The notes under the pieces: generated by a model
Seen by the model: the letters and a program-made list of their open reading frames with translations, nothing else
What the model was told of the DNA's origin: nothing
Databases searched by the model: none
Shown here: positions 61,781-64,000 of the stretch, in pieces
How the letters are laid out: the number at the start of each line of letters is the position of its first letter
How positions within the stretch are numbered: the stretch's first letter is position 1
Assembly: GCA_022072055.1 (NCBI GenBank)
Contig: JAJVIK010000023.1
Span: forward strand, 88,324-152,323
DNA: 64,000 nt
From: a bacterium
GTDB taxonomy: Bacteria; Hinthialibacterota; Hinthialibacteria; OLB16
Reading direction: 5' to 3'
Position numbers and translations under genes: made by a program

Positions 61781-64000
61781 ATGAGAGTTTCCGTTGAAAA
61801 GGAGATCGCCGGACGAAACCTGGTGATCGAAACCGGCCTGATGGCCAAACAAGCCAATGGGTCCGTCACCGTTCGCTATGGCGACACGATGGTGTTGGCC
61901 TGCGCGGTAATGGATTCCAAACCCCGGGAAGGGATTGATTTCTTCCCGCTGACCGTGGACTACCGCGAGAAACACTACGCCTCCGGGAAGATCCCGGGCG
62001 GGTTCTTCAAGCGTGAGGCGCGTCCGTCGGAAAAGGAGACGCTGACCTCCCGTTTGATAGACCGCCCCATGAGGCCCCTTTTCGCCGAAGGCTTCAATTA
62101 CGAGACCCAGGTCATGGTGACCGTGCTTTCGGCGGACGAGCATAACGACCCCGACATTCCCTCGATGGTCGGCGCTTTCGCCGCGCTGGCGATCTCGGAT
62201 ATCCCCTTTGACCAGTGCCTGGGCGCGGTGCGCATGGGTCTGATCGGCTCGCGGCAGGTGATCAATCCGACGCACGCCGAGCTGGAGGAGTCCCGCCTCA
62301 ATCTGACTGTCGCAGGCACCAAAGACGCCATCATGATGGTCGAGAGCGGCGCAAAGATGATTTCCGAGGAGGAGATGATCTCCGCGCTGGAGACCGCGCA
62401 CCAAGTCATCGGAGAGGTGGCTGATCTGGTGGCGGAGCTCAAGTCGCTGGCCGGAAAGCCCAAGCTGGCGGTTGCGGCTCCCCCAAAGGAGGCCGAGCTG
62501 CATGATCGCCTGCTTGCCAATGTTCGCCCGAAGCTCAAGGCGGCGATCCTCACGCAGGGTAAAGCCGCCCGAAGCGAGGCGCTGGAAGCGCTGTTCCTCG
62601 AAGGCGCGACCCCCCTCCTGCCTGATCCGGCCGACCCGACCCATGCCGACACGCTCAAGAAGCTCGGGATCATTTTCCATGACCTTGAAGGCGAGGAGAT
62701 GCGTCGGCTGGTGCTTGAGGAAGGGCTGCGCGCCGATGGACGCGGAACCAAGGACATCCGCCCAATCAGCGTCGATGTCGGGACCATTCCCCGCGCCCAC
62801 GGTTCCTCACTGTTCACCCGCGGAGAGACCCAGGCGCTCGGGGTCACCACCCTCGGCACCAGTTCGGATGAGCTGATTATCGACACCCTGCTCCCCGAAT
62901 ATCGTCGCGCCTATTACCTCCACTACAACTTCCCGCCGTACAGCACCGGGGAGGTGAAACCGATCCGTGGACCGGGACGGCGTGAAATCGGGCATGGGGC
63001 GCTTGCCGAGCGCGCCATTCAACCGATCCTTCCGGACAAGGAGAAGTTTCCTTACACCATCCGGATTGTCTCCGAGGTCCTGGAATCCAACGGCTCCTCA
63101 TCGATGGCAACGGTCTGCGCGGGGTGTCTTTCGCTCATGGACGCGGGCGTGCCGATCTCCGAACCGGTGGCCGGGATCGCCATGGGCCTGGTCAAGGAGG
63201 GGGACCGCTTCGCGATTCTCTCCGACATCCTCGGCCTGGAGGACCACCTCGGGGACATGGATTTTAAGGTGACCGGTACCCGCGGGGGCATTACCGCCCT
63301 GCAGATGGACATCAAGATCGGCGGGATCTCGCGCGAGATCATGGGTCAGGCGCTGGAACAGGCCCGACAGGGACGACTCCATATCCTCGGAAAGATGGCC
63401 GAGGCGCTGGCCGCTCCGCGTCCGGAGCTCAAGCCGCACGCCCCACGGATCGAGATGATGCAGATCGATGTCGAAAAGATCCGCGACGTCATCGGGCCGG
63501 GAGGCAAGACCATTCGCGGGATCATCGCCGAGACGGGAGTCAAGATCGATGTGGACGACACCGGGCAGGTGGTGATCGCCAGCCCCGACGGCGCGGCGCT
63601 CCGCAAGGCCCGCGAGATGGTCGAGTATCTGACCAGCGACGTGGAGATCGGCAAGATCTACGAGGGCAAGGTGGTCCGGATCATGACCTTCGGGGCCTTC
63701 GTGGAGGTGCTCCCCTCGCGCGAGGGGCTGGTCCACATCTCGCAGCTCGCACCTTATAGGGTGGAGACCGTTGAGGATGTCGTTCGGGTCGGCGACACGA
63801 TCCATGTCAAGGTCGTGGAGATCGATGATCAGGGTCGCATCAACCTGAGCAAGAAGATCGCGGACGCCGAACTTGCGGGCGAGGACACCACCCAGCTGAT
63901 GGAGGAGATCGCGCGCAAGGGAGTGCGAGGCTCCGGCGGCGGGGACCGTGGCGATCGCGGAGGCGATCGTGGCCGCGGCGGCGACCGGGGCCGTGGCGGC
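61781..64000 (+). CDS. pnp: Polynucleotide phosphorylase (PNPase), 3' end cut by window edge
   Basis: 740 codons visible; an in-frame stop at 61769 fixes ATG 61781 as the first ATG. It degrades RNA 3' to 5' with phosphate. Order: RNase PH domain 1 (AKQANGSVTVRYGDTMVL; FFKREARPSEKE), helical linker, RNase PH domain 2 (RGETQALGVTTLG; SSSMATVCAGCLSLMDAGVP), KH domain (IRDVIGPGGKTIRGIIAETG, about 560-620) and S1 domain (KIYEGKVVRIMTFGAFVEV). The visible end is a Gly-Arg-Asp-rich RG-type tail running off the window. No clear ribosome site is seen before the ATG. Confidence 0.96.
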   Translation, partial: MRVSVEKEIAGRNLVIETGLMAKQANGSVTVRYGDTMVLACAVMDSKPREGIDFFPLTVDYREKHYASGKIPGGFFKREARPSEKETLTSRLIDRPMRPLFAEGFNYETQVMVTVLSADEHNDPDIPSMVGAFAALAISDIPFDQCLGAVRMGLIGSRQVINPTHAELEESRLNLTVAGTKDAIMMVESGAKMISEEEMISALETAHQVIGEVADLVAELKSLAGKPKLAVAAPPKEAELHDRLLANVRPKLKAAILTQGKAARSEALEALFLEGATPLLPDPADPTHADTLKKLGIIFHDLEGEEMRRLVLEEGLRADGRGTKDIRPISVDVGTIPRAHGSSLFTRGETQALGVTTLGTSSDELIIDTLLPEYRRAYYLHYNFPPYSTGEVKPIRGPGRREIGHGALAERAIQPILPDKEKFPYTIRIVSEVLESNGSSSMATVCAGCLSLMDAGVPISEPVAGIAMGLVKEGDRFAILSDILGLEDHLGDMDFKVTGTRGGITALQMDIKIGGISREIMGQALEQARQGRLHILGKMAEALAAPRPELKPHAPRIEMMQIDVEKIRDVIGPGGKTIRGIIAETGVKIDVDDTGQVVIASPDGAALRKAREMVEYLTSDVEIGKIYEGKVVRIMTFGAFVEVLPSREGLVHISQLAPYRVETVEDVVRVGDTIHVKVVEIDDQGRINLSKKIADAELAGEDTTQLMEEIARKGVRGSGGGDRGDRGGDRGRGGDRGRGG

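Noticed and set aside
61559-62800. A 413-codon open frame on the minus strand
   Set aside because: It is antisense to pnp, which has full PNPase motifs in the other strand.

Overview
This window is gene-dense, high-GC bacterial chromosome (by eye, GC in the low-to-mid 60s) with short intergenic gaps, many ATGA/GTGA start-stop overlaps and only a few stretches of lower GC. I see no tRNA or rRNA gene, no CRISPR array, no transposase and no phage gene. The content suggests a heterotroph from the PVC group or a neighbouring candidate phylum such as Hydrogenedentota or Sumerlaeota. The reasons are a cytochrome-domain/DUF1549/DUF1553 protein paired with a Tat-exported DUF1501 protein, secreted glycoside hydrolases, several Gfo/Idh/MocA oxidoreductases, a formylglycine-enzyme-like protein, a dockerin-like C-terminus and a TPR-GreA fusion. 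That placement is inference, since there is no 16S gene to test it.

Layout: 1-550 is a truncated type IV prepilin-like gene (minus strand). 796-2733 holds hisI and trpE. 2835-8653 holds a secreted GDSL hydrolase, an orphan HicB-like protein, an NDP-sugar pyrophosphorylase with left-handed beta-helix repeats, and a sugar ABC importer (lipoprotein plus two permeases, no ATPase). 8668-12483 is a sulfate-activation operon: an Rrf2 regulator with a promoter/operator, then cysC, cysD and an unusual cysN whose C-terminus is a degenerate APS-kinase-like domain. 12542-15483 holds secreted and membrane TPR proteins. 15467-18065 (minus) holds endonuclease III and a formylglycine-enzyme-like fusion. 18309-25611 is a probable catabolic region (nucleoside-hydrolase-like protein, sodium/solute symporter, a large secreted protein of unknown function, a Gfo/Idh/MocA oxidoreductase) with thiL inside it. 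26092-28576 holds an Fe-S aldo/keto reductase, RNase HI and RsmA. 28583-31384 (minus) is a one-protein MmeI-like (type IIL) restriction-modification enzyme.

31508-37588 is a housekeeping run: a near-consensus promoter, gap, a methyltransferase, pgk, secG and a pair of M16 peptidases. Next come a 1000-residue secreted metallopeptidase and a divergent CBM9-like protein. 41719-44382 is a molybdopterin operon, moaD-moaE-moaA-moaC/moaB, with a MoaC-MoaB fusion and a histidine-rich MoaE tail. 44426-44902 is a complete cold-shock transcription unit (promoter, long leader, csp, strong terminator). 44991-45667 is a lower-GC MntA/HepT toxin-antitoxin pair. 45756-55050 holds an alpha-L-fucosidase, an oxidoreductase, the DUF1549/1553 and DUF1501 pair, a low-GC unknown gene and a sialidase-like protein. 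55069-60832 holds an SDR, a glycosyltransferase, the TPR-GreA fusion, a DUF985 cupin and a small exported protein. 61049-64000 is rpsO followed by pnp, which runs off the end.

No single locus is clearly a wholly new system. The best leads are the CysN with its dead-looking kinase domain beside an intact CysC and a cysteine-free Rrf2 regulator with a 25-bp dyad on its promoter; the MmeI-like enzyme of unknown specificity; the TPR-GreA fusion; the cysteine-altered FGE-like fusion; and the HepT/MntA pair with a near-leaderless promoter.
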